Below, piece by piece: positions 7,202 through 12,635 of a DNA stretch of 12,635 nucleotides. Position numbers and translations under genes: made by a program. This stretch comes from Pirellulales bacterium. Lineage in GTDB: Bacteria; Planctomycetota; Planctomycetia; Pirellulales; JALHPA01. The stretch spans positions 1 through 12,635 of the forward strand of contig JALHPA010000018.1 in assembly GCA_022842745.1 (NCBI GenBank), in the 5' to 3' direction. Under the pieces are notes generated by a model that was not told the DNA's origin, did no database searches, and was given only the letters and a program-made list of their open reading frames with translations. Each line of letters starts with the position of its first letter. Position 1 is the stretch's first letter.

Positions 7202-7220
7202 ACCGCTGGTATCCATTGCG
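7178..7220. repeat. Imperfect 18-base direct repeat, 25-base period
   Basis: The copies at 7178-7195 and 7203-7220 share the pattern CCGCTGG-A-CC-TTGCG, agreeing at 15 of 18 bases. All three differences are transitions. The copies are seven bases apart and sit 73-115 bases upstream of the response regulator start. Confidence 0.5.
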
Positions 7221-7292
7221 TTGTCGTCGTTTTGTTCCTTTGTCGAGTGGTGGGGGATTCGACTGGTCGCAGTATCCAGTGCAGGGATTCGA

Positions 7293-7925
7293 ATGAGTAT
7301 CAAAGTTTTGGTGGCCGACGACCACGAGGTCGTGCGGCGGGGATTGGCGAGTTTATTCCAGGGAACGGAAATAAAGATCATCGCCGAGGCGGACACGGGG
7401 GAGAAGGCGGTTCAATTGGCGCGGAAGCACCGGCCCGACGTGGCCTTGTTGGACATCCGGATGCCCAACGGGGACGGCCTGGAGGCGCTTGAGCGGATGC
7501 GGGAGGACAATCCCAATCTGAAGGTCGTGATGCTGTCGACCTATGACAACCCGACCTATATCGCGCGGGCGGTCGCGCTGGGCGCCTGCGACTATGTTTT
7601 GAAGGGGAGCTCACGCCAGGATCTGGTCGCGGCGATCACCGCCGCGGCGAGCGGGCAGTCTCCCTCGAAAACGGGAGAGCTGCGGCGGGTGTCGATCACG
7701 ATGGCGACCCGGGAGCCGACCGGCGATTCCGACATTCCGCTAACTCAGCGGGAGATGCAGGTGCTCAAGCACATTGCGCTTGGTCTGAGCAATAAGGAGA
7801 TCGGCCGGTCGCTGTTGATTAGCATCGAGACGGTGAAGGAGCACGTGCAGAACCTGCTGCGGAAGATTGGCGTGACCGACAGGACGCAGGCGGCGGTGTG
7901 GGCCGTGCGGAAGCAGTTGGTTTAG
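7293..7925 (+). CDS. NarL/FixJ-family response regulator (receiver plus LuxR-type HTH)
   Basis: This 210-residue protein should be phosphorylated by a sensor kinase and then bind DNA. The receiver domain (about 1-120) has the acidic pair Asp9-Asp10, the phospho-acceptor Asp54 in VALLDIRMPNGDG, Ser82 in VVMLST and Lys104 in YVLKGSS, so it looks fully functional. The LuxR-type helix-turn-helix (about 146-210) has LTQREMQVLKHIALGLSNKE, then IGRSLLISIETVKEHVQNLL and TDRTQAAVWA. A linker of about 25 residues joins them. The ATG at 7293 was chosen because the family starts a few residues before the first beta strand, and AGGGA lies at 7283-7287; an in-frame start at 7191 would add 34 residues unlike the family. 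No histidine kinase is present in the window, so the partner and signal are unknown. It converges on xerC. Confidence 0.93.
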   Translation: MSIKVLVADDHEVVRRGLASLFQGTEIKIIAEADTGEKAVQLARKHRPDVALLDIRMPNGDGLEALERMREDNPNLKVVMLSTYDNPTYIARAVALGACDYVLKGSSRQDLVAAITAAASGQSPSKTGELRRVSITMATREPTGDSDIPLTQREMQVLKHIALGLSNKEIGRSLLISIETVKEHVQNLLRKIGVTDRTQAAVWAVRKQLV

Positions 7926-7939
7926 TCCCGATCGCGATT

Positions 7940-7963
7940 CGAGATTGGCCACCGAGATTGGCC
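7940..7963. repeat. Short tandem repeat between converging genes
   Basis: CGAGATTGGCC occurs at 7940-7950 and again at 7953-7963, a 13-base period, in the 84-base gap between the stop of the response regulator and the stop of xerC. I see no clear terminator hairpin in this gap. Confidence 0.5.
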
Positions 7964-8009
7964 GTCGAGGCCGGCAGCGCTGGCGGGCGGTAATGTCGGG
8001 CGGTTTCGA

Positions 8010-8918
8010 TTAGCGCGCGCGGGGGTGGGCCCGTTCGTATGCGGCGCGGAGGCCGGCGGTGCTGACGTGGGTGTAGATCTGGGTCGTGATCAGGCTTTTG
8101 TGCCCGAGCAGTTCCTGGACGCTGCGGATGTCGGCGCCGCGGTCGAGCAGGTGGGTGGCGAAACTATGCCTGAGGGTGTGGGGGGTGGTGCGCCGGTCCA
8201 GACCGCTTGAGCGCAGATGCTTTTCAAGCATTCGCGCGACGCTGCGGGTGGTGAGCCGCGTGCCGAAACGGTTGACGAAGATGGGAGTGGCGCCGGGGAG
8301 GCGGCGTTGGCTGCCGCCGGCGACTTTGCGGACTTCGAGCCAATGCTCGAGGGCGCGGCGGGCGAACGAGCCGATCGGGGAGAATCGTTCTCGCTTGCCT
8401 TTGCCGCGGACCCTGAGGACGTCTCCCTCCCGGTCCCAGTCCTCATCGTTGAGGGCGACCAGTTCCCCCACCCGCAGGCCGGCGGAGTACATGGTCTCGA
8501 GAATCGCGCGGTCGCGCAGACCCTGGGGTTCGGTCGCAGGGGGCACTTCCAGCAGCCGGGCGATTTCGTCGCTGGTGAGGAAGTGGGGGAGGGTGCGTCC
8601 CTTGCTGCGCGGATTGCGGAGGGGGCGGGCAGGATTGACGGTAGTCTCTTCGTCGCGCTGGCGGAAGCGAAAGAAACTTCGCAGCGACGCAAGCCTTCGG
8701 GCGATGGTGGACTTGGCGTAGCCGAATTCGTGGAGGCTGGACAGGTACCCGCGCAGATCGGGCGTCGTGATCTGGTTCAAGGAGGAGGATTCGCCGCATC
8801 GTTCGCGGAGATAGGCCGAGAGGTGCTGAAGATCCTCGCGGTAGCTTTTGATCGTGAACGCGGAGGCGTTCCGTTCGACTTGGAGGTATTGCAGGAAGCG
8901 GGCGATCGAGGCCTGCAT
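8010..8918 (-). CDS. xerC: Tyrosine recombinase XerC
   Basis: This 302-residue tyrosine recombinase should resolve chromosome dimers at dif together with a XerD partner. An N-terminal SAM-like core-binding domain (about 1-90; IARFLQYLQVERNASAFTIK) precedes the catalytic domain. All catalytic residues are visible: Arg149 in SAGLRVGEL, Lys173 in RGKGKRER, His247 and Arg250 in HTLRHSFATHLL, His273 in LLGHKSL and the nucleophile Tyr282 in TTQIYTHV. The ending AAYERAHPRA and VQELLGH favour XerC over XerD. Length is typical for a housekeeping Xer rather than a phage integrase. The ATG at 8918 begins right at the conserved N-terminus; no strong Shine-Dalgarno precedes it. It is the last of several genes pointing the same way, 107 bases after the 84-residue unknown gene. 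The XerC/XerD label is less sure than the family. Confidence 0.93.
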   Translation of the reverse strand: MQASIARFLQYLQVERNASAFTIKSYREDLQHLSAYLRERCGESSSLNQITTPDLRGYLSSLHEFGYAKSTIARRLASLRSFFRFRQRDEETTVNPARPLRNPRSKGRTLPHFLTSDEIARLLEVPPATEPQGLRDRAILETMYSAGLRVGELVALNDEDWDREGDVLRVRGKGKRERFSPIGSFARRALEHWLEVRKVAGGSQRRLPGATPIFVNRFGTRLTTRSVARMLEKHLRSSGLDRRTTPHTLRHSFATHLLDRGADIRSVQELLGHKSLITTQIYTHVSTAGLRAAYERAHPRAR

Positions 8919-9025
8919 GGCGGGGCGCCATCGGGTGCGGAGTTCGACGAACGGCGCGGCTGGCGGGATCGGTCGAACCGGTCGAGGATTGCGCGACGTC
9001 GCCCCGGTTGGCGAGGGGGCGGAAG

Positions 9026-9280
9026 CTAGCTTGAGCGCTCGTCCTCGGTCGTCAGGGGGAGATCGAAACGCCGCCGTACCGTGAGCGTGGTTTTCGGTTG
9101 TTGCTGGCGGATTTTCTGGCTGAGGACCGCCGCGTCGTACCAGGAGAAGCTGAGGTCGGGACTGGAGGCGTAACGGCCTAGGATCCGCAAGGTTTCTGCC
9201 CGGCTCGAATCATCGAACAGGAAGATGTAGCGTTCCTCGCCTTTCACCAGCGCCAATACGTTGATGTCCTGCTCTGACAC
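9026..9280 (-). CDS. Small conserved-looking protein of unknown function, upstream of xerC
   Basis: This frame encodes 84 residues starting from GTG at 9280, with AGGAG ten bases upstream. I do not recognise a named domain. It has no signal peptide or membrane segment, so it is probably cytoplasmic. The N-terminal half alternates hydrophobic and charged residues as a small alpha/beta fold would (VLALVKGEERYIFLFDDSSR), followed by a helix-like ETLRILGRYASSP and then LSFSWYDAAVLSQKIRQQ. The C-terminus is basic and polar. Its even amino-acid usage, unlike the Arg/Pro/Ser shadows around it, supports a real gene. I believe similar short proteins occur in other planctomycetes, but that is memory. 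It lies between a lipoprotein gene (69 bases upstream) and xerC. Confidence 0.75.
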   Translation of the reverse strand: MSEQDINVLALVKGEERYIFLFDDSSRAETLRILGRYASSPDLSFSWYDAAVLSQKIRQQQPKTTLTVRRRFDLPLTTEDERSS

Positions 9281-9349
9281 GACCGAGGTGCTCCTGCGGG
9301 ATTCAGCCGCTAGCCGGTACGCGGGGAATGGCAGCCGGCGACAGAATTT

Positions 9350-10459
9350 TTATCGGCGATCGGGCCAGCGCCACACTACTCGCGTTTCGCCGGCTGCACC
9401 GCGGGCGGTGAGCATTTCGGTGATGTGCAGGTGACAACAGAAGCGAATAAAGTCGTCGCTCCGTTGGAGATACGACTGCCAGCCGCCGAAGCGGGCGTCG
9501 TCGCGGAAAATCGCATAGTTTTGCAGCGCGGCGGTGAACTGAACGTCATGACCGTTATAGGTCTTGGTATGCGTTAGAACCGGCTCCATCGTTGTGCGGG
9601 AAGCAGGTCGTGCCGTCGCCGGGGGGGGAGGAATCAAACCCCGCGGATCCGGCCAATCGGAGGGCAATTCGTCGGCTGGGGGCAACGCCGTGGCGTCTGC
9701 CGGGCGCGCGGGAAGGGCTTCTTCGGCCGAGAGGCGGAGGGCCGGGCCGGCGGGAGTCGGAGGAGTGGCTCGGTCGAGCGGAGGGCTAGAATCCCTGGCC
9801 GGCGGGTTTGATTTGGCTGCCTGGCGGGGCGGGCGGGCGGCGAGGAGCGCCATCAGGCTGCCCGATTTGGGCCGGTCGGAATCGGCATTGATGGGGATCA
9901 GGGCGTCGGGGCTGTATTCGGGCGTTTGGGTTTTGAGCTGTTCGCGAGCCAAATTGAATTCGGCCGCTTCGACCAACGTGTCGGGGATGTACTCCTCTTC
10001 GGAGGTTCCCCAGGGGAGTCCGTAGCCGACCGGGATGGGATGGAAGCAGGGATTCGCGGCGTACCATTCGACCTGCAGGGAGCAGCGGGGGGGATAGTAG
10101 GGGGAGAAGTCGGTGATGGCGCCGATGACGACGGCGTCGACTTGCAACAACTGGGCGAGCTTGCGGACTTCGGCGGGGCTGGCCAGGGAGAGCTTGTATT
10201 GGTCGGCCATCTTCTCGACCGCCCCCATGGGGGCGACTTCGAAGCCCGGAATCAATTGCAACTCGTTGAAGTAGGCCTGGGCGAATTGGCGGCCGTCAAC
10301 GGTTGGCTCGACGCTGAGATTGAAGAAGGGGGCGATCGCAACTTTTGAGAGTTGCGGAAAGGGATTGTGGTAGGTCGGCTGGTGGACGACCTGGGGCAGC
10401 ACCCCACATCCGCAGAGCAGGACGAGGACCGCAACGGCGATGGCCAGGCGCATGAGCAT
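9350..10459 (-). CDS. Lipoprotein with CsgG/TolB-like N-terminal domain and unusual C-terminal domain
   Basis: A 369-residue predicted lipoprotein of unknown exact role. The signal segment (residues 3-17, AIAVAVLVLLCG) ends in Leu-Cys-Gly-Cys, so Cys18 is the likely lipidated residue. Residues 37-118 (KVAIAPFFNLS, FAQAYFNELQLIPGFEVAP, then LLQVDAVVIGAITDF) follow the pattern of CsgG, LpoB and TolB N-terminal-like domains, where a strand 'VAVxPFxN' begins an alpha/beta fold that often works in envelope assembly. Residues about 205-290 are a Pro/Ala-rich linker. A C-terminal block of about 79 residues (291-369) includes FRDDARFGGWQSYLQRSDDF, then FCCHLHITEML with Cys341, Cys342, His343 and His345. 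The start at 10459 has AGGGATGA upstream; a second ATG lies two codons later. It is probably in the outer membrane or periplasm. Function is not assigned. Confidence 0.88.
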   Translation of the reverse strand: MLMRLAIAVAVLVLLCGCGVLPQVVHQPTYHNPFPQLSKVAIAPFFNLSVEPTVDGRQFAQAYFNELQLIPGFEVAPMGAVEKMADQYKLSLASPAEVRKLAQLLQVDAVVIGAITDFSPYYPPRCSLQVEWYAANPCFHPIPVGYGLPWGTSEEEYIPDTLVEAAEFNLAREQLKTQTPEYSPDALIPINADSDRPKSGSLMALLAARPPRQAAKSNPPARDSSPPLDRATPPTPAGPALRLSAEEALPARPADATALPPADELPSDWPDPRGLIPPPPATARPASRTTMEPVLTHTKTYNGHDVQFTAALQNYAIFRDDARFGGWQSYLQRSDDFIRFCCHLHITEMLTARGAAGETRVVWRWPDRR

Positions 10460-10673
10460 GCGCGAATCATCCCTGGAAAAAGGATCCCCCCTTTTCCCAT
10501 GAGCGGCGATCTATTCGATTAGCCGTCGTCCGTGTTTATCGTCAAATTCGCACCGTCCGCTGTAGTTTGCCTGGGCTGTGGAAGCGGAAAACTCGACTGG
10601 GGAGGAAGGGGCGTGGGAGCATGCGACCTGGCACCGAGGCCAGGCGACGTATTTTGACGACGGCAGCCGGCGG

Positions 10674-11069
10674 TTACTCGTCGAATTGGGCCACGGTCTC
10701 GCGGGGAGCCGTGCGGCGAACGCGGCGCGGGGCGGAGGGGGCGCGGGGCCGGCGCTGCTCGCCTTCCAGAAATAGCTGGCCGCTAAGAAGTTTGTAGAAG
10801 AAGAGGAGCACGAAGGCGCCGGCGGTGGCGACAAGGAAGCCCAAGGGGGTGATGGGGGAAATGCGGCGGCCGTCGTAAAAATAGGCCAGCGTTCCGCAGC
10901 CGACGATGCTGCCGCCGATGCCCATGAGGAGGGTCGCCAGGGAGCCGCCGGGATCGCGACCGGGCATGATGGCTTTGGCAGCCAGCCCGACCAGCGTGCC
11001 GAAGCCGATCCAAGTGAGCAGATCCTGGATCCATGCCTGGGCTTGATTGGAGAGTTCAAGGTCGGGCAT
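10674..11069 (-). CDS. GlsB/YeaQ/YmgE-family membrane protein (transglycosylase-associated domain)
   Basis: This 131-residue inner-membrane protein has three hydrophobic segments (about 17-34, 44-64 and 73-94). The MPGRDPGGSLATLLMGIGGSIVG stretch spans segments one and two and is the hallmark of the 'transglycosylase-associated' family linked to stress response. The family's biochemical role is not established. A soluble Arg/Pro-rich tail of about 30 residues (102-131) extends it beyond the usual 80-90 residues. The ATG at 11069 has GAGG seven bases upstream. The gene lies 214 bases before the larger lipoprotein gene, with no recognisable gene in between, and its upstream region holds two long hairpins. 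Confidence 0.88.
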   Translation of the reverse strand: MPDLELSNQAQAWIQDLLTWIGFGTLVGLAAKAIMPGRDPGGSLATLLMGIGGSIVGCGTLAYFYDGRRISPITPLGFLVATAGAFVLLFFYKLLSGQLFLEGEQRRPRAPSAPRRVRRTAPRETVAQFDE

Positions 11070-11154
11070 GGATTTGCCTCGCAGTCACGGTCCGGCCCGC
11101 GGAAAGAACGCCCAATACGGGGGTGACGCGGGAGCAACTGGGAGGATCCCCTGC

Positions 11155-11213
11155 CGCGCCAACGTCCGAGTCGGACGCGCGTAATGCGCGATCGCGTCTC
11201 AGACGTTAGCGCG
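11155..11213. repeat. Long nested inverted repeat upstream of the GlsB-type gene
   Basis: An outer helix pairs CGCGC (11155-11159) with GCGCG (11209-11213). After a C-A mismatch it continues AACGTC (11161-11166) with GACGTT (11202-11207). An inner helix pairs GACGCG (11174-11179) with CGCGTC (11193-11198) across a 13-base loop. Smaller overlapping palindromes (CGTCCGA/TCGGACG at 11163-11177, CGTCT/AGACG at 11195-11205) offer alternative folds. It starts 85 bases upstream of the GlsB-type start codon. Confidence 0.55.
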
Positions 11214-11256
11214 CCGGGGCGCCGTCCCCCTCTGCCGAGCCGCAACGGGTTTATTG

Positions 11257-11288
11257 TCTGGACAGGCGTCCCACAGCGCTTGTCCAGA
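11257..11288. terminator. Strong hairpin downstream of the small lipoprotein gene, possible terminator
   Basis: A 12-pair stem runs from TCTGGACAGGCG (11257-11268) to CGCTTGTCCAGA (11277-11288) with one G-U pair and an 8-base loop. It lies about 105 bases after the small lipoprotein stop, read on the minus strand. Neither side has a T-run, so termination is uncertain; a structured RNA or binding site is the alternative. Confidence 0.4.
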
Positions 11289-11394
11289 GCCGCATTGCGA
11301 CTGGCCGGCTATACGATTGAACGGTTTGATTTGCCCCGGTTTGGGCTGGGAGAACTCAGGCGGCGATTTCGGCGCCCGCCGCGATTATGGGCGG

Positions 11395-11637
11395 CTAGGG
11401 CTGGCGACCGCTGCGTTGGACCTGCTCTTCTTTGTAGGCCTTTTGAGCGGCGGCTTCGCGCGAGAGCTTCATTCGCGGGCCGGCCGGGAAGTATTGGATG
11501 TCGTCGCCGAGGTAGTAGGGGCTGGGGAGTGTCTGGCCTCCGACGTCCACCTGGCAGCCCGTGGATCCGATGGCGGAAACCAGGCAAGCTGCTCCGATCA
11601 GAGTTTTGAGCCGCAAACGTTGGCGAGGCTTAGACAT
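11395..11637 (-). CDS. Small predicted lipoprotein of planctomycete type
   Basis: This 80-residue protein begins with a basic segment (KPRQRLRLK) and a hydrophobic stretch (TLIGAACLVSAIG), then Ser-Thr-Gly-Cys. Cys28 is therefore a plausible lipidation site, though Ser at -3 is not the common Leu. The mature part has VDVGGQTLPSPYYLGDDIQY and FPAGPRMKLSREAAAQKA, ending in a charged helix. I recall short 'membrane or secreted' proteins in planctomycetes with the same GGQTLPSPYY and QYFPAGP pattern, but no function is known to me. The ATG at 11637 has GGAG eleven bases upstream; an in-frame extension upstream to 11691 looks non-coding. Confidence 0.8.
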   Translation of the reverse strand: MSKPRQRLRLKTLIGAACLVSAIGSTGCQVDVGGQTLPSPYYLGDDIQYFPAGPRMKLSREAAAQKAYKEEQVQRSGRQP

Positions 11638-11804
11638 GATCGAGATTTCTCCGGCGGGCGGGCGAACCTGGCGGTGTCGCCGCGGTCCCAATCGTTAAGG
11701 GCGTTACAATCGGCACCTTCGTTATCGTCCAATCGGGGTGTCAACTTGCGGGCTTTGTGAAAAAAACCGGGATCGAACGGGCGGGAGGAGGGAGATGGCT
11801 GGCT

Positions 11805-11835
11805 TGGCGCTAGCAAATGATGCGAATGGCGCTAG
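11805..11835. repeat. Direct repeat TGGCGCTAG, 22-base period
   Basis: Two exact 9-base copies at 11805-11813 and 11827-11835 are spaced by 22 bases, about two helix turns, so a protein could meet both on one face. A related half-symmetric copy follows at 11873-11882. They lie 236-266 bases upstream of the HNH start. Confidence 0.4.
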
Positions 11836-11899
11836 GTTTTTGCAATTTCGAGGGTGGTGGGACCTATAGCGGTTGGCGCCAGTATCTGGTTTGGGCAAG

Positions 11900-11931
11900 C
11901 TACCGGAGATAGAATGCATTGATCTCGGTAG
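11900..11931. repeat. 32-base dyad symmetry upstream of the HNH gene
   Basis: CTACC (11900-11904) pairs with GGTAG (11927-11931), then after one unpaired G, GAGAT (11906-11910) pairs with ATCTC (11922-11926). The centre holds the perfect palindrome AATGCATT (11913-11920). Ten pairs in all could form a hairpin in RNA or a two-fold protein site in DNA. Confidence 0.45.
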
Positions 11932-11988
11932 ATCGGTGGTTCGCGGCGGAGTGGACGGCGCGGTTCGGCTGGCGCGGCAGCGTGCGGC

Positions 11989-12033
11989 GGGACCGGGGCG
12001 GCTACGAGGCTGCGAGCTCTTCCTTCCGGTCCC
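11989..12033. repeat. Inverted repeat in the likely HNH mRNA leader
   Basis: GGGACCGG (11989-11996) pairs perfectly with CCGGTCCC (12026-12033) around a 29-base loop, ending 27 bases before the HNH Shine-Dalgarno sequence. Confidence 0.35.
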
Positions 12034-12070
12034 AGGACTCGTCCAATGTCCACGTACGACGGAGGATCGA

Positions 12071-12635
12071 ATGGCTTATGCGGCCGGGTGCCCTTTGAGC
12101 GCCAGCGTGCTGGTGCTCAATCGCTTTTACATGGCGGTTCACGTGATCAACGTGCGCCGCGCGCTCTGCTTGTTGTTCCGCGAGTTGGCGGAAGTGATCC
12201 ATTTCGAGGAAAACCAGTACGCGAACTACGATTTTGAGACGTGGCGCGAGATCAGCGCGTTGCGTTCGGCGTTCAAGGCGCCGCACGACGATTGGATACG
12301 GGGAATCAATTTTGAATTGCAGGCGCCGCGGGTGATCCGGCTGTTGACGTTCGACCGGACGCCGCGGCAGAACATGCGATTCAACCGCAGGAACCTGTTT
12401 GCGCGGGACGGGAATGTTTGCCAGTATTGCGGCCGTTCTTTTCCGACGAGCGAGCTGAGCCTGGATCACGTGCTACCACGCAGCCGGGGCGGGGACACGT
12501 GCTGGGAAAACATTGTGTGCGCATGCGTTTCGTGCAACGTCAAAAAAGGGGGGCGGACGCCGCAGGAAGCGCACATGAAGCTGATTCGTCCCCCGGTCAA
12601 ACCGAAGCGCAGCCCGCTGTTGGCGCTGAAGCTGG
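12071..12635 (+). CDS. HNH endonuclease-family protein (3' end outside window)
   Basis: The frame starts at ATG 12071, with GGAGGA at 12061-12066, and stays open to the right edge, giving 188 codons without a stop. The C-terminal part is an HNH nuclease fold. CQYC (Cys117, Cys120) and CACVSC (Cys150, Cys152, Cys155) supply the zinc-knuckle pairs, LDHVLPRSRGG carries Asp132-His133, and WENIV holds Asn147. The first 110 residues (VLVLNRFYMAVHVINVRRAL, FEENQYANYDFETW, then RVIRLL and RFNRRNLFARDGN) form a conserved region that I associate with chromosomal HNH proteins common in planctomycetes and cyanobacteria. The biological substrate is unknown to me. Nothing nearby suggests a phage, restriction system or intron. 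The visible part probably covers nearly the whole protein, judging by the RTPQEAHMKLIRPPVKPKRSP ending. Confidence 0.9.
   Translation, partial: MAYAAGCPLSASVLVLNRFYMAVHVINVRRALCLLFRELAEVIHFEENQYANYDFETWREISALRSAFKAPHDDWIRGINFELQAPRVIRLLTFDRTPRQNMRFNRRNLFARDGNVCQYCGRSFPTSELSLDHVLPRSRGGDTCWENIVCACVSCNVKKGGRTPQEAHMKLIRPPVKPKRSPLLALKL

Larger units (their letters stand above)
6830..7292. other. Intergenic region before the response regulator
   Basis: No gene is supported in these 463 bases. The part up to about 7080 holds nothing I recognise beyond short palindromes. From 7081 on it holds clustered symmetric elements, listed separately. The only promoter-like pair I could align is CTGTCC (7121-7126) with TAACAT (7144-7149), 17-base spacer, a weak match in both hexamers. 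Confidence 0.5.
11070..11394. other. Intergenic region rich in hairpins
   Basis: These 325 bases lie between the small lipoprotein gene and the GlsB-type gene, both on the minus strand, so they hold the 3' end of one transcript and the leader or promoter of the next. No gene is supported. Two large inverted repeats are listed separately. Confidence 0.5.
11638..12070. other. Divergent intergenic region before the HNH gene
   Basis: These 433 bases separate the minus-strand lipoprotein gene from the plus-strand HNH gene and should hold both promoters. No gene is supported. TGGCGCTAG occurs at 11805-11813 and 11827-11835, with a related TTGGCGCCAG at 11873-11882. Dyad symmetries are listed separately. 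No convincing -35/-10 pair was found for either gene. Confidence 0.5.

Noticed and set aside
8010..8918. xerC as the integrase of a mobile element
   Set aside because: Length, motifs and C-terminus fit the housekeeping XerC; there are no flanking attachment repeats, excisionase or cargo genes.
10511..11245. Minus-strand frame of 244 codons overlapping the GlsB-type gene
   Set aside because: The other frame has a clear family match, membrane segments and a ribosome binding site; this one is Ser/Pro/Ala-rich shadow.
11739..11744. Perfect TTGACA on the minus strand upstream of the small lipoprotein gene
   Set aside because: No -10 hexamer lies at 15-19 bases; the nearest candidates are at 12-14 bases and match poorly, so it is not listed as a promoter.
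1..12635. CRISPR array, insertion sequence, rRNA, or defence system
   Set aside because: No regular repeat-spacer pattern, transposase, terminal inverted repeats, rRNA-like stretch or defence gene cluster is visible on either strand.

Overview
The window looks like chromosomal DNA of a planctomycete, probably of the Pirellulales type. The base composition is high in GC, several starts lack a clear Shine-Dalgarno sequence, and SecA is strongly enlarged (1235 residues against about 900 in E. coli). A Kdo transferase implies a lipopolysaccharide-type outer membrane. Several small secreted or lipid-anchored proteins and the HNH protein resemble planctomycete families as I remember them. No database search was possible, so the phylum is an inference.

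Layout, left to right. The C-terminal end of a plus-strand gene (3-302), probably an alkaline-phosphatase-type phosphoesterase, converges on a minus-strand pair secA-waaA (5547 to 357). A non-coding region of about 490 bases separates secA from the divergently transcribed ribosomal genes rpmI (L35, 6035-6241) and rplT (L20, 6436-6792). That region holds a good -10 box and a foldable leader. A 194-base structured spacer lies between rpmI and rplT, and a strong hairpin terminator follows rplT. Next are an orphan NarL/FixJ-type response regulator (7293-7925), preceded by hairpins and an imperfect direct repeat, and a long minus-strand series. Read in its own direction, that series is a small lipoprotein (11637-11395), a GlsB/YeaQ-type membrane protein (11069-10674), a larger lipoprotein with a CsgG/TolB-like N-terminal half (10459-9350), an 84-residue unknown protein (9280-9026) and the XerC recombinase (8918-8010). 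The right end has a divergent regulatory region with several dyad symmetries and the first 188 codons of an HNH endonuclease-type gene (12071 to the edge).

Most of this is housekeeping: protein export, lipopolysaccharide core attachment, ribosome assembly and chromosome dimer resolution, with envelope proteins around it. I see no CRISPR array, insertion sequence, tRNA, rRNA or defence island. The observations most worth following are the structured RNA candidates before rpmI and between rpmI and rplT (possible L20 autoregulation in a locus lacking the usual upstream infC), the large SecA insertions, the two-part lipoprotein with a C-terminal Cys-Cys-His-x-His cluster, and the dense dyad symmetries in the intergenic regions at 11070-11394 and 11638-12070.
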